A stretch of DNA of 56,111 bases from Erythrobacter sp. (GCA_023653115.1 JAMNXO010000013.1:1-56111), one strand, 5' to 3'. Shown: positions 27,375 to 36,645, counted from the first letter of the stretch. Program-made: numbers and translations. Notes: generated by a model from the letters alone, not told the origin.

Positions 27375-27460
27375 ACCGCCAGCCTAGCGCGCTCGCCCGC
27401 CAGCGCCGCTATGAATTGTGCCAATGACAGCGCCGCGCCGCGCGGGCTATCCCCGCACAC

Positions 27461-29053
27461 ATGGCAGACATAGCAGAACTCGCGGCGACATCTTTCTGCG
27501 ACATCGTGCGCGAACACGCGCAGACACAGGGCGACGTGATCGCCTTCACCTTTGGCGACGAGGAGCTGAGCTTCGCAGCGCTCGATGAAGGCGCGAACAG
27601 GGCGGCCAACGGCCTCATCGCGCTGGGGGTGAAGCCGGGCGACCGCGTGGCCTTTCTCGGCAAGAACCACCCGCTCTATTTCGAGGCCTTCGTGGGCGCG
27701 GCCCGCATCGGCGCGGTGATGACCCCCGTCAACTGGCGCCTCGCCCCGCCCGAAGTCGCCTATATCCTCGACAATTGCGGGGCACAGGTGGTGTTCGTGG
27801 GCGAAGGGTTCGCCGCGATGATCCAAGGCGTGCGCGCCGATGTGCCGCACATCACCCACATCATCGGCATCGACGCGCCCGAGCATGACGGCCCCGATTA
27901 CCGCACGTGGCGCGACAGCTTCCCCGCGACGCCGCCTGCCCATGTGGTGCACGCCGAGGACGACGCGCTGCAGCTCTACACCTCGGGCACCACCGGCAAG
28001 CCCAAGGGCGCGGTGATGACCCATGGCTCGATCCTCTCCAGCCGCGATGCGCTGGCGGCGGCCGAGGAAATGCGGGCCTGGCAGGAGCCGATCCCGGGCG
28101 ATGTCACCCTGCTCGCCATGCCGTGCTTCCACATCTCGGGCACCGGCACCGGCATCGGCACGATGGTGGCCGGCACCAATGCGATCGTGCTGCCCGAATA
28201 TGATCCGACCAAGGCGCTCGATCTGATCGACAATTTCAACATCTCCAAGATCTTCCTGGTGCCCGCCGCGATCCAGATCCTGCTCAATCATCCGCGGGTG
28301 AACGAGGTCGATTTCTCGCGCCTCAAATACGTCACCTATGGCGCCTCCCCCATCCCGCTCGAACTGATGCGCGAGGCGATGCGGGTGCTGGGCTGCGGCT
28401 TTGTGCAGATGTACGGGATGACCGAGACCAGCGGCACCATCGTCGCATTGGATCCCGAAGATCACGTGCCCGAAGGCTCGCCCCGGATGCGCAGTGTCGG
28501 CAAGCCGCTGGCCGGCGTGGAGCTCAAGATCATCGACGAGGCGGGCCATCCTGTCCCCACCGGCGCCGTGGGCGAAATCGCCACCCGCTCGAACAAGAAT
28601 ATGCGCGGCTACTGGAACAACCCCGATGCCACCGCCGCCACCATCGATGCCGAAGGCTGGCTGCGCACCGGGGACGCAGGCTATCTCGACGAGGACGGCT
28701 ATCTCTACATCCACGACCGGGTGAAGGACATGATCATCTCGGGCGGCGAGAACGTCTATCCCGCCGAAGTCGAAAACGCGCTCTATTCGCACCCCAAGGT
28801 GGCCGATGTCGCGGTCATCGGCGTGCCCGATGCCAAGTGGGGCGAGGCGGTGAAGGCCTGCGTGGTGGTGAAGCCGGGCGAGGAACTGACCGAGGCCGAG
28901 CTGATCGCCCACGCGCGCACGCTGATCGCGGGCTACAAATGCCCCAAGACGGTCGATTTCATCCCCGCCCTGCCGCGCAACCCTTCGGGCAAGATCCTGC
29001 GCCGCGAGTTGCGCGCGCCCTATTGGGTGGGCAAGGACCGCGCGGTGAACTGA
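27461..29053 (+). CDS. acyl-CoA synthetase (ANL superfamily, AMP-forming)
   Basis: A 530-residue AMP-forming acid:CoA ligase. The ATP motif YTSGTTGKPKG is at 173-183, the A5 motif YGMTETSG begins at 318, the hinge/ATP block GDAGYLDEDGYLYIHDRVKD and GGENVYPAEVE follow, and the catalytic lysine is K511 in NPSGKILRREL. It would activate a carboxylic acid for beta-oxidation-like steps by the dehydrogenases, thiolase and thioesterase nearby. It is divergent from the thioesterase gene and followed after one base by the VOC gene. Confidence 0.95.
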   Translation: MADIAELAATSFCDIVREHAQTQGDVIAFTFGDEELSFAALDEGANRAANGLIALGVKPGDRVAFLGKNHPLYFEAFVGAARIGAVMTPVNWRLAPPEVAYILDNCGAQVVFVGEGFAAMIQGVRADVPHITHIIGIDAPEHDGPDYRTWRDSFPATPPAHVVHAEDDALQLYTSGTTGKPKGAVMTHGSILSSRDALAAAEEMRAWQEPIPGDVTLLAMPCFHISGTGTGIGTMVAGTNAIVLPEYDPTKALDLIDNFNISKIFLVPAAIQILLNHPRVNEVDFSRLKYVTYGASPIPLELMREAMRVLGCGFVQMYGMTETSGTIVALDPEDHVPEGSPRMRSVGKPLAGVELKIIDEAGHPVPTGAVGEIATRSNKNMRGYWNNPDATAATIDAEGWLRTGDAGYLDEDGYLYIHDRVKDMIISGGENVYPAEVENALYSHPKVADVAVIGVPDAKWGEAVKACVVVKPGEELTEAELIAHARTLIAGYKCPKTVDFIPALPRNPSGKILRRELRAPYWVGKDRAVN

Positions 29054-29054
29054 C

Positions 29055-29573
29055 GTGCTGCCGGTTCGCCAGCTTGCCTACAAGGTCAATGATCTGGCGG
29101 CGGCAGCGGCGGCGCATCACCGGCAGTTTGGCTCAGGCCCGTTCTTTGTGCTGCGCCATGTCGCGCTTGCATCCTCGCAGCATCGCGGGGTGGAGCGGGC
29201 GTTTGATCACTCCTCCGCCTATGGCCAATGGGGCAGCGTGATGGTGGAGCTGGTGGTGCAGCACAATCCTGATCCATCCGCGCTGCATGATATGTTTCCG
29301 CATGGCTCCGGCGCTGAAGGCCTGCATCACGCGGCGCTGTTTGTGGATGATCTCGACGCCGAGATTGCGCGCTTTGCAGCCGAGGGGGCGCCGCTGGCGC
29401 AGCTGTCGGTAACGCAATCCGGCACCGCTTTCGCCTTCGTCGATACCCGCGCCAGCCTCGGGCATATGCTCGAGCTGTATGAGCCGACTGCGCAGCTGAC
29501 CGGGTTCTACGACTTTGTGGCGGGTGCAGCTAAAGGCTGGGACGGGCAGGATTTGCTGCGGGAATTGGGATAG
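29055..29573 (+). CDS. VOC (glyoxalase/epimerase-like) family protein
   Basis: A 172-residue vicinal-oxygen-chelate protein with the double beta-alpha-beta-beta-beta plan: LAYKVNDLAAAAAAHHRQFG, VELVVQHNPDPSALHDMF, then GLHHAALFVDDLDAEIARFAAEG and GHMLELYEP. The latter His and Glu positions fit metal ligands of methylmalonyl-CoA-epimerase-like members (PF13669 type). GTG start at 29055, immediately after the synthetase stop, indicates one transcript. Function unknown; an epimerase or ring-opening role on a CoA ester is possible. Confidence 0.8.
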   Translation: MLPVRQLAYKVNDLAAAAAAHHRQFGSGPFFVLRHVALASSQHRGVERAFDHSSAYGQWGSVMVELVVQHNPDPSALHDMFPHGSGAEGLHHAALFVDDLDAEIARFAAEGAPLAQLSVTQSGTAFAFVDTRASLGHMLELYEPTAQLTGFYDFVAGAAKGWDGQDLLRELG

Positions 29574-29583
29574 GTCGCTCCTT

Positions 29584-29682
29584 CGTCATTGCGAGGAGCC
29601 GCAGGCGACGCGGCAATCCATGACCCGCCCGTCCGGCTAAGAGCGTCAGTCCATGGATTGCTTCGCTGCGCTCGCAATGACG
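29584..29682. repeat. dispersed palindromic element, copy 2
   Basis: A 99-bp imperfect inverted repeat with outer ends CGTCATTGCGAG and CTCGCAATGACG, inner arms GGCAATCCATG and CCATGGATTGC. It lies between the convergent VOC and CMD-pair genes and ends 8 bases before the stop of the latter. Confidence 0.92.
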
Positions 29683-29690
29683 ATTGAGAG

Positions 29691-30062
29691 CTAAGCCCCC
29701 GCCAACCCCGGCAAGTCGACCATCGCTGCCCGGCACTCCGCATCTGCCAGCGCCGTCACCACCGAGAAGGCGACAAACCGCGCTTCGCCCAGATGCGCGA
29801 CCACAGCGGCCGCCTCGGCATCGCTGATCGCGGTATGCTCGAACGGCATCCGCCGCGCATAGGCGATGCAGACGCGGGTGCCGTGATCGAGCGTGGTGTC
29901 ATCGATTGCGGCGGCCTCCAAGCCGTGGACCTGCGCCACCGCCTGCCGAATCATCGCCACCAGCCCCGGCGCGAGCGCGCCTTCGGCCTTAGCGCGGAAA
30001 TCGGCATAGTGCTGCGCCAGCACCGGATCGCCTGACAGCGCGGCGAACACCGGCCCGCTCAT
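29691..30062 (-). CDS. hypothetical AhpD-like small helical protein
   Basis: A 123-residue mostly helical protein, with DFRAKAEGALAPGLVAMIRQAVAQ, a lone cysteine in TRVCIAYARRMPFEHTAIS, and a second in ADAECRAAM. Overall helix pattern and the pairing with a carboxymuconolactone-decarboxylase gene (ATGA overlap at 30059-30062) suggest a degenerate AhpD-fold partner, but it has no CxxC. I do not recognise a specific function; the two proteins probably form a complex. Confidence 0.6.
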   Translation of the reverse strand: MSGPVFAALSGDPVLAQHYADFRAKAEGALAPGLVAMIRQAVAQVHGLEAAAIDDTTLDHGTRVCIAYARRMPFEHTAISDAEAAAVVAHLGEARFVAFSVVTALADAECRAAMVDLPGLAGA

Positions 30063-30592
30063 TCTGCGGCCTCCAGCACGGCGGGCGTGGGCAGCACGGT
30101 GCGGCCCATCACTTCCGGCTCCAGCCCCATGGTGATCAGCGCCTTGGCCAGCGCGAGGAACAGCGTCACGCCCAGCCCCAGCTCGGCAATCTGTGCGGGC
30201 GTCAGGTGGCGCTGCAACGCGGCCTTCGCATCGCCGGTCAGCAATTCGGGATCATGGATCAGCGCGTCGGTGAACTTGAGCACCGCCTTTTCCGCATCAC
30301 TCAGCTTGGCGCTGGTCTCGTAGCCATCGGTGATGTCGTCCACCACCTCCTCGCCCAGCCCCTGCGCAACCGCCTTGTCAAAGCGGACATTGCGGCAGAA
30401 CCCGCATTCGGTGACCCGCGCATTGCGCATCCGGGCGATTTCCTTGGTGCGCGCACTCAGCACGTCCGATCCCCAGAAGCGGCCATAAAGCGCAAAGAAG
30501 CTCGCCGCGATCTCGGGCTGATGCGCGAGCACCGAACCGAAATGCGCAGGCTCGCTGGCAATGGCCGAAGATACGCGGGGCGTGGTCGACAT
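30059..30592 (-). CDS. carboxymuconolactone decarboxylase/AhpD-family protein
   Basis: A 177-residue all-helical AhpD-like protein with the redox pair C-G-F-C in VTECGFCRNVRFDKAVAQG, preceded by LSARTKEIARMRNARV, the usual CMD helix. The proton-relay His normally four residues after the second Cys is replaced by Arg, so peroxidase activity of the AhpD kind is doubtful. It is divergent from the SnoaL-like gene at 30713 and coupled to the downstream hypothetical gene. Confidence 0.85.
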   Translation of the reverse strand: MSTTPRVSSAIASEPAHFGSVLAHQPEIAASFFALYGRFWGSDVLSARTKEIARMRNARVTECGFCRNVRFDKAVAQGLGEEVVDDITDGYETSAKLSDAEKAVLKFTDALIHDPELLTGDAKAALQRHLTPAQIAELGLGVTLFLALAKALITMGLEPEVMGRTVLPTPAVLEAAE

Positions 30593-30712
30593 GAGGCCTC
30601 TCCTTTGCAGTGCAGGATAACAGCCCCTGCCTGCCCCTCGCCCTCGCGATTTTCACAGGGGGGCGCACAGCGGCGTCGTGGCAGATTGCGGCCAGCATAG
30701 GGAGGCTCAGCA

Positions 30713-31069
30713 ATGGCAGGCGAAGCACAGCGCGTGATCGAGGAATTCTGGCGCATCCAGGATGGCGGCGACTACACCAAACTGGTCGATCTGTTCGCCG
30801 AGGATGCCTTTCTCGAAGACCCGATCTGGGGCCAGTATCGCGGGCGCGCGGCGATCCTCGGCTTCATGACGAAAATGGTCGAGGAAATGGGGGATCGCAT
30901 AGTCCACTTCACCGTCGATGAAATCTGCGGCGATGATCACGCCGTCTGGGCGCGCTTGACGATGCACATGGAAGGCGCCCCCTCACGCGGCGGGGTGGGC
31001 ATCTACAAGGTCGAAGGCGGAAAGATGACCTATTACCGCGATTACATGGACCCGCCGGCGGGGGAGTAG
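30713..31069 (+). CDS. SnoaL-like NTF2-fold protein
   Basis: A 118-residue compact NTF2-fold protein: AQRVIEEFWRIQDGGDYTKL helix, DLFAEDAFLEDPIWGQYRG, and a sheet ending KMTYYRDYMDPP. The pattern fits the SnoaL_2/ketosteroid-isomerase-like group. The ATG at 30713 follows AGGGAGG. It is the shortest of the six NTF2-fold proteins here, stands alone as a transcript, and is convergent (1-base gap) with a second, larger SnoaL-like gene. Confidence 0.8.
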   Translation: MAGEAQRVIEEFWRIQDGGDYTKLVDLFAEDAFLEDPIWGQYRGRAAILGFMTKMVEEMGDRIVHFTVDEICGDDHAVWARLTMHMEGAPSRGGVGIYKVEGGKMTYYRDYMDPPAGE

Positions 31070-31070
31070 C

Positions 31071-31607
31071 CTACATCACCCGGTAATCCGGGTGCCCGCT
31101 TTCGCGCAGATCGAGCATCGGCAGCGGGAAGGCGGCGTTGGGGCTGGCATCGGGCTGGTCAGGCATCGCCATGGTCCAGTCCATGATGTAGCGGCGGCTC
31201 GAAATCCGCCATTCTCCGGCACGCTTCTCGTAGGTGTCGAGATAGCGCCCGCCATACATATTGCCCTTGTAAGGCTCGCTTTCCTCCTCGCGCCGGAAGC
31301 CCAGCGCCACGCCGTAGCACTCCCCTTCGGCCGTGGTGGCAGAGGTCAGCTTGACCGATAGCGGGGCGAGCAGGTGCCAGCGCCGCCCGGTCGAGCGTTC
31401 CACTGCCATCACCACCGGCACAAACTCCGCCGCTGTGCCCTTGAAGAAGCCATAGTCGATCGCGGCATCAGGCCAGTAGCAGCCCGCCTGCCCCGCATCA
31501 TCGAGCCAGTCGAGCGTGCGCGAATAACGCGCGATGAGATCCTGGATCGCCTGCCGGTCGAGCAGTTCCTGAAGCTGCGCCTGCATGGCCGCCATATCGA
31601 TGCTCAT
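31071..31607 (-). CDS. SnoaL-like (SnoaL_4) NTF2-fold protein
   Basis: A 178-residue SnoaL_4-type protein related in plan to the one at 26431: LLDRQAIQDLIARYSRTLDWLD, a strand with DYGFFKG, and the long strand TYEKRAGEWRISSRRYIMDWT. Start ATG at 31607 overlaps the TGA of the upstream ABM-like gene (ATGA), so P450, ABM-like and SnoaL-like genes form a coupled minus-strand operon (33320 to 31071). Possible role: isomerase or dehydratase acting after the P450. Confidence 0.82.
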   Translation of the reverse strand: MSIDMAAMQAQLQELLDRQAIQDLIARYSRTLDWLDDAGQAGCYWPDAAIDYGFFKGTAAEFVPVVMAVERSTGRRWHLLAPLSVKLTSATTAEGECYGVALGFRREEESEPYKGNMYGGRYLDTYEKRAGEWRISSRRYIMDWTMAMPDQPDASPNAAFPLPMLDLRESGHPDYRVM

Positions 31608-32005
31608 GCGCGCGCACTCCACCATGCCGGGATCGACAGCGGGAAGCGTTCCTGCGCGGTCTTCATGTTGTCACTGGCATCATCAGGCAGCGCCGGGTCG
31701 GAGGTATGCGGCAGGCCCCCGCCCGCACCCTCCACCGGATCAATATATTCGAGCGTGATCCCCGCCAGCACGTCGGCAAAGTCATGGCCTTCGTGATGGT
31801 CGGACATCTGGTGGTGATAGAACGCCCATTTGTCCTTGAAGCTGAGCAGGCAGTAATAGCTCAGCGGCTCCTGCCCCTTCCAGTATTCGTAGCGCAGCAC
31901 GCCTTCCTCTGTGCCGAAGGTGTGGTGGACCATGTCATGCATGATCGCCTCCCACTTGGTCTCCTTGCCGGGCTGGATTTTGATGTGGGCGAGCAATGTG
32001 GCCAT
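31604..32005 (-). CDS. ABM-type (antibiotic biosynthesis monooxygenase-like) protein
   Basis: A 133-residue dimeric ferredoxin-like fold: the N-terminus MATLLAHIKIQPGKETKWEA with conserved strand and helix, then RYEYWKGQEPLSYYCLLSFKDKWAFYHHQ, typical of ABM and quinol monooxygenase relatives. These often oxygenate without cofactor or shield an intermediate. It lies 13 bases after the P450 stop in the same operon. A C-terminal extension after the fold (about residues 95-133) is unusual in length. Confidence 0.78.
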   Translation of the reverse strand: MATLLAHIKIQPGKETKWEAIMHDMVHHTFGTEEGVLRYEYWKGQEPLSYYCLLSFKDKWAFYHHQMSDHHEGHDFADVLAGITLEYIDPVEGAGGGLPHTSDPALPDDASDNMKTAQERFPLSIPAWWSARA

Positions 32006-32018
32006 GTGCAGGCTCCCT

Positions 32019-33320
32019 TCAGGCGGGTGTGAGGTTCAGGAACAGGCGGTGGATGCCGAGCATGATCCCGCCCTGATGGCGGAAGTCGTTGCCGGGCGCA
32101 TAGGCGAGGTCGGCAAAGGCATCGGCGAGGCGATCCCACGCGATCATCTGTTCGAGCCGCGAGATGTTGGAACCCGGACACGAGCGCGGCCCCTGGCTGA
32201 AGGCAAGGTGGCGGGTCGCGGCCTTGCGATCCAGCTTCAGGTCCATCGGGTCGTCGAATTCCTCCGCATCGATATTGGCCGCCGCCCAGCGCAGGTGGAG
32301 CATCGATCCGGCCGGGACGGGGACGCCCTGGAACACCTCGTCATTCGCACAGATGCGGGTCGAAAGCCCCTGCGTGGGCGAGCGCAGCCGCATCCCTTCC
32401 TCGATAAAGGTGCGGATCGCGGTGCGGTCACCGCGCAGTTGTGCGAACATCCCGGGGCGGTCGCACAGCAGTTGCGCCTGTTCGGCGAGCGCATATTGCG
32501 TCGTCTCCAGCCCGCCGATCACCATGGCGTAGACCACGCCATTGATCTCGTCGTCGGTGAGCTTGCGGCCCAGGGCCTGATATTCGACCTGCGTCAGGAA
32601 GCTGACCATATCGTCCTGCGGATTGGCGCGCTTCTCCCGCGTCGCTTGCGCCACATAGTCCTTCATCCCCGCCAGCAGCCGGAATTTCTCGGCGCTCTGC
32701 TCGGGGGTGAGGATGTTCTTGTGGGTCGTCCCGATCACATAGGACATGACCTGCGCATTGCCCCATTGCTCCAGCCGGGGGATGTCCTCCATCGGAAAGC
32801 CGAGCACGCTCGCCATCACGCGTTGCGGCAGGGGGCGGGCGAAATCGGCGACAAAATCCACCACATCTCCGCGCTGCGCCTTGGCCAGCATCCCGGCGAT
32901 CAGATCATCGATATGGCCGGTGATCATAGCAGCATGGCGCGTGCAGCCCGGCCCCACCCACGGATCGGTCAATTCCTTGCGATGCGCGCGCCACAGTTCG
33001 GGATCGGGCCGCAAGGTCACGATCGAAGCGATCATCGCGTCGATATCGGGCAGGTGCGTGGGCATCTCGCCCGATTGCTGGATATGCGCGACCAGCAGCG
33101 AGAGTGTGGGCGGGAAGCGATCCCAGTCCATCACCACGCGGCGCACGTCTTCGTATTTGGTGAGCACGAAGGCGTCGCTGTCCGGGGTCAGCCCCTCGCC
33201 GGGCAAGCGCTGCACCGGAGCCTCGGCGTGCAGGATCGCATAGGCATCATACCAGTGCTCCTGCGCACCGGGGGCGAACAGATCGACCTCGCTCAAAGTG
33301 CGCGGTGCCTCGGATTGCAA
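32019..33320 (-). CDS. cytochrome P450
   Basis: A 433-residue soluble bacterial P450. The heme thiolate is C381 in FSQGPRSCPG, the oxygen-activating I-helix motif is IGGLETTQ, and ExxR appears as EEGMR. It hydroxylates a hydrophobic substrate, using a ferredoxin system not found in this window. Start is a TTG at 33320 preceded by GGGAGAG at 7 bases; no ATG is available at that site. It heads an operon with ABM-like and SnoaL-like genes and is divergent from a CMD-family gene. Confidence 0.93.
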   Translation of the reverse strand: MQSEAPRTLSEVDLFAPGAQEHWYDAYAILHAEAPVQRLPGEGLTPDSDAFVLTKYEDVRRVVMDWDRFPPTLSLLVAHIQQSGEMPTHLPDIDAMIASIVTLRPDPELWRAHRKELTDPWVGPGCTRHAAMITGHIDDLIAGMLAKAQRGDVVDFVADFARPLPQRVMASVLGFPMEDIPRLEQWGNAQVMSYVIGTTHKNILTPEQSAEKFRLLAGMKDYVAQATREKRANPQDDMVSFLTQVEYQALGRKLTDDEINGVVYAMVIGGLETTQYALAEQAQLLCDRPGMFAQLRGDRTAIRTFIEEGMRLRSPTQGLSTRICANDEVFQGVPVPAGSMLHLRWAAANIDAEEFDDPMDLKLDRKAATRHLAFSQGPRSCPGSNISRLEQMIAWDRLADAFADLAYAPGNDFRHQGGIMLGIHRLFLNLTPA

Positions 33321-33449
33321 AAGCCGCCTCTCCCTTGCGGGGCGTTTCGCTTAGCGAATCCGCCAATTGCCGTTGCAGGGGTTGTCCCCCAGCCTCGCCC
33401 CAACGGAAACGGGCTAATTTGCCAGTGCCGTGTGTCGGGAGAGAGAGCT

Positions 33450-34037
33450 GTGAGCCGCATCACCAAATTGCCGCCGGAACAATGGGATGAGCGGCTGGTT
33501 GCGGCAATCCGCCCCGACAATCTGACCGATCTTGAGCAAGGCCTCACCCGCTATTTCGCGCATTGCCCGGAACAGGCGCTGGGTCTGATGGTGTTTGGCG
33601 GGGCGCTGAAGATGAACCGCTCGCTGCCCAACCGGCTGGTGGAGCTGGTGCGGCTGCGGGTCGCCTTCTTCAACCAGTGCCGTTCCTGCATGGCGATCCG
33701 CTATTCCGATGCGGTGGCAGACGGCGTGACCGAGGGGCTGGTGTGCTCGCTCGAACGCCCACAGGAGGCCGGAAACCTCACCGCCGCCGAGAAGGCGGCG
33801 ATCCGTTACGGCGAGCTGATGGCGACCGATCACCTCGCCATCGATGATGCGATCTATGCCGATCTGCGCGCGCATTTCAGCGAGGCGCAGATCGTGGAAC
33901 TGGGCATGACGGTGGCGTTCTTCGTCGGCTTCGGGCGGCTCGCGGCGACCTGGCACATGGTCGAGGAACTGCCCGAAGCGTTCCAGAAGGCTGAGAGCAT
34001 CGCGCCTTGGGGTGCCGAAAAGATCGAGGTGCGCTGA
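33450..34037 (+). CDS. carboxymuconolactone decarboxylase/AhpD-family protein
   Basis: A 195-residue helical CMD-family protein with CRSC in FFNQCRSCMAIRYSDAVADG and the preceding NRLVELVRLRVA helix. Like the paralogue at 30059 it has Arg rather than His four residues after the second Cys. The GTG start at 33450 follows GGGAGAGAGAG; upstream in-frame sequence overlaps the P450 gene on the other strand and is not coding. Its TGA overlaps the ATG of the next P450, so it belongs to the operon 33450-36633. Confidence 0.85.
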   Translation: MSRITKLPPEQWDERLVAAIRPDNLTDLEQGLTRYFAHCPEQALGLMVFGGALKMNRSLPNRLVELVRLRVAFFNQCRSCMAIRYSDAVADGVTEGLVCSLERPQEAGNLTAAEKAAIRYGELMATDHLAIDDAIYADLRAHFSEAQIVELGMTVAFFVGFGRLAATWHMVEELPEAFQKAESIAPWGAEKIEVR

Positions 34038-35299
34038 TGTCCGCTCCCCAGATCAATCTGTTCGATCCCGCGCTCCAGCAGTGCCCCTACGATGCCTACA
34101 AGCAGCTGCGCGACGAGGCGCCGGTCTACAACATCCCCGGCACGCAGATTTACGTCGTCAGCCGCTATGATCACGTGCGCGAGGTGCTGATGGATCCGGC
34201 GCGCTTCCCCTCCACCGCCAGCAATGAATTGCTGCGCGCCAGCCCCACCGATGCCGAACGCGGGCGCAAGGTGGCCGAACGCTTCCGCGAGAAAGGCTGG
34301 CTCCCCGCCCCCACTCTCGCAGGCCGCGACGATCCGAACCACAAGCAGATGCGCGCGATGTTCAACGAGGCGTTCAAGCCCAGCCGCATCAAGGACATCG
34401 ACCCGCGGGTGGAAACCCTCGCCTACGAGCTGATCGACAGCTTCGTCGATGATGGCCGCTGCGACTGGGTGCGCCAGTTCTGCGTGCCGCTGCCGCTGTT
34501 CATCATCGGCGAGCAGATGGGCGCCGCGCGCGAGGATATGTGGCGCATCAAGGGCTGGACCGACGCCTTCTTCCACCGCATCAGCTTGATGCTGCCCGAA
34601 GACAAGCACCTCGAAATGGTCGACCGCGAGATCGAGGCGCAGCATTATTTCCAGCCGATCTTCGAGCGCCTGCGCGAACATCCCGATGGCAGCCTCATCT
34701 CCGTGCTGGTGAACACCGTGATCGACGGCTGGGGCCGCCCGCTGAACGACGAGGAGCTCCACGCCGAGATGATGGCCGACACCTTCGTCGGCGGCTCGGA
34801 AACCACCACCAATGCGCTCGCGGCCGGGATGAAGCTGCTGATCGAAAACAAGGATGTGTGGGCCAAGCTCAAGGCCGATCCCGACAAGTATATGCGCAAC
34901 TTCGTCGAGGAGGTGCTCAGGCTCGAAAGCCCGGTGCAGAGCCTCATGCGCTTCACCCACAAGGATGTGGAGCTTGACGGGGTGACGATCCCCGCCGGAT
35001 CGGTCGTCAACGTCCGCTACGGCGCGGCCAACCGCGACGAGCGTTTCTTCGATTGTCCCGAGAAACTCGACTTGGAGCGGCCCAAGGCGGGCGCGCATAT
35101 GGCGTTTGGTTCGGGCACGCACCACTGCCTCGGCGCGCCGCTCGCCCGGCGCGAACTCACCTGGGGCTTCCAGGCGGTGGTCGACCGGTTCGAGGACATG
35201 GACTTTGCCGAAGGCGAGAACGACTTCAGCTACCATCCGCACTTCCTGCTGCGGAGCCTGAAGCAGCTGAACATCACCTTTGAAGCCAAGAGGCGCTAG
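34037..35299 (+). CDS. cytochrome P450
   Basis: A 420-residue P450. Heme ligand C364 in FGSGTHHCLG, I-helix FVGGSETTTN, and ExxR as EVLRLESP. It is translationally coupled to the upstream CMD-family gene (overlap of one base) and followed after two bases by a Rieske oxygenase, so a P450 and a Rieske enzyme are made from one message. Substrate unknown; closest look is to the soluble bacterial P450s acting on terpenoids, steroids or polyketides. Confidence 0.94.
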   Translation: MSAPQINLFDPALQQCPYDAYKQLRDEAPVYNIPGTQIYVVSRYDHVREVLMDPARFPSTASNELLRASPTDAERGRKVAERFREKGWLPAPTLAGRDDPNHKQMRAMFNEAFKPSRIKDIDPRVETLAYELIDSFVDDGRCDWVRQFCVPLPLFIIGEQMGAAREDMWRIKGWTDAFFHRISLMLPEDKHLEMVDREIEAQHYFQPIFERLREHPDGSLISVLVNTVIDGWGRPLNDEELHAEMMADTFVGGSETTTNALAAGMKLLIENKDVWAKLKADPDKYMRNFVEEVLRLESPVQSLMRFTHKDVELDGVTIPAGSVVNVRYGAANRDERFFDCPEKLDLERPKAGAHMAFGSGTHHCLGAPLARRELTWGFQAVVDRFEDMDFAEGENDFSYHPHFLLRSLKQLNITFEAKRR

Positions 35300-35301
35300 A
35301 C

Positions 35302-36633
35302 ATGGCCACACTCCTCAAGCCCGAACCGCAACGCATCGACGTCACCCCGCAGCCGATGCCGCAGCTGTCCGAGCGCCCGATCGACGGCAGCCGTTACTGG
35401 AGCCATGACTTCATGGCGCGCGAGTGGGACGGCATCTGGACCAAGGCGTGGCTGATCGGCGGCCTTGCTGCCCAAGTCGCCAAACCGGGCGATTTCTTCA
35501 CTTACGAGATCGGCCGCGAAAGCATCCTCGTCACCCATGGCGAGGACGGGCGCATCCGGGCATTCTACAATGTCTGCCCGCACCGCGGGAAACGCCTCGT
35601 CATGGAGGAGCAGGGCCACTCCAAGCGGATCGCCTGCTCCTATCACGGCTGGCGCTTCACCCCCGAAGGCGAGCTCAACTTCGTCCCCTGCCCGGAGGAT
35701 TTTGCGGGCGGCTCGCCTTGCGGCAAGGTGCGATTGGAGGAAGTGAAGTGCGAGGTGTTCGCCAGCTTCGTCTGGGTCAATCTCGATCCCCAGGCGACCT
35801 CGCTCGCCGATCACCTCGGCCCCGTCGCGCACCAGATCGCGGGCTACCGGATGGAGCAGATGCACCGCACCCACTGGGTCACGCTGGAGGGCGACTGGAA
35901 CTGGAAGTGCGTGCAGGACAATTTCAACGAGAGCTATCACCTGCCTTTCGTCCACCCGCAAACCCGCTTTGTGATGGAGCAGAGCTACAAGGACTGCCAG
36001 TTCGATCTCTATGCGCCTGAGGGCCATGCGCGGATGTTCATGCCCGGATCACGCCCGGCGCGGTCCTTGCGCGGGCACACCGACACCGTGCTCGAGATGA
36101 TGGCCAAGGAACTGACCTATTGGGGCCTCGACCCGGAGGACTTCCGCGATGATCCCCTGCGCACGCGCGAGGCGCTGCAAGCGGCCAAGCGCGCACTCGG
36201 GGCCGAGAAGGGCTATGATTTCAGCCATTTCCACGATGCGCAGCTGACCGATCATTTCCACTACACGATCTTCCCCAACATCAGCTTCAGCCTCAAGCCC
36301 GATGGCTGCATCTGGCTGCGCGCCGATCCGCACCCGACCGATCCCGAGCGGTGCTATTTCGATATGTGGTACTTCACCTGGTTCCCCGAAGGCGTGGACC
36401 GCTACTACGCCTATTCGATGGGGCAGGAGGTCGATCGCACCGTCCCCGTCCCGCACCAGCGCGGGGTGGTGGGCGAACTCAGCTGCGGCCCCGGCATCGA
36501 TCAGGATGTGAGCATCTGGAGCGAGCAGCAGAAGGGCCTGCGCTCACGCGGCTACAAGGGCGGGCATCTGGCGGGGCAAGAGGCGCGGGTGCGGTTCTTC
36601 CACGATACGATTGATCGGTGGGTGGGGGAGTAG
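35302..36633 (+). CDS. Rieske non-heme iron oxygenase, alpha subunit
   Basis: A 443-residue Rieske oxygenase of the ring-hydroxylating/carnitine-like type. Ligands: CPHRG (C92, H94), CSYHGW (C112, H115), and iron histidines H213 and H218 in NESYHLPFVHPQ. The long C-terminal half (FPNISFSLKPDGCIWLR, DMWYFTWFPEG) is characteristic of alpha3 enzymes. It is third in the CMD-P450-Rieske operon and convergent with the KstD-like gene across a palindromic repeat. Confidence 0.92.
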   Translation: MATLLKPEPQRIDVTPQPMPQLSERPIDGSRYWSHDFMAREWDGIWTKAWLIGGLAAQVAKPGDFFTYEIGRESILVTHGEDGRIRAFYNVCPHRGKRLVMEEQGHSKRIACSYHGWRFTPEGELNFVPCPEDFAGGSPCGKVRLEEVKCEVFASFVWVNLDPQATSLADHLGPVAHQIAGYRMEQMHRTHWVTLEGDWNWKCVQDNFNESYHLPFVHPQTRFVMEQSYKDCQFDLYAPEGHARMFMPGSRPARSLRGHTDTVLEMMAKELTYWGLDPEDFRDDPLRTREALQAAKRALGAEKGYDFSHFHDAQLTDHFHYTIFPNISFSLKPDGCIWLRADPHPTDPERCYFDMWYFTWFPEGVDRYYAYSMGQEVDRTVPVPHQRGVVGELSCGPGIDQDVSIWSEQQKGLRSRGYKGGHLAGQEARVRFFHDTIDRWVGE

Positions 36634-36645
36634 TTCCGACACATC

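Noticed and set aside
30593..30712. A CAAAAGTG-type site between the divergent CMD and SnoaL-like genes
   Set aside because: TGAAAATC is present on the minus strand near the right distance, but matches too poorly and has no counterpart for the plus-strand gene.
31911..33449. A 513-codon extension of the CMD-family gene
   Set aside because: It lies antisense to the P450 gene; GTG 33450 has a strong ribosome site and begins the CMD-like sequence.
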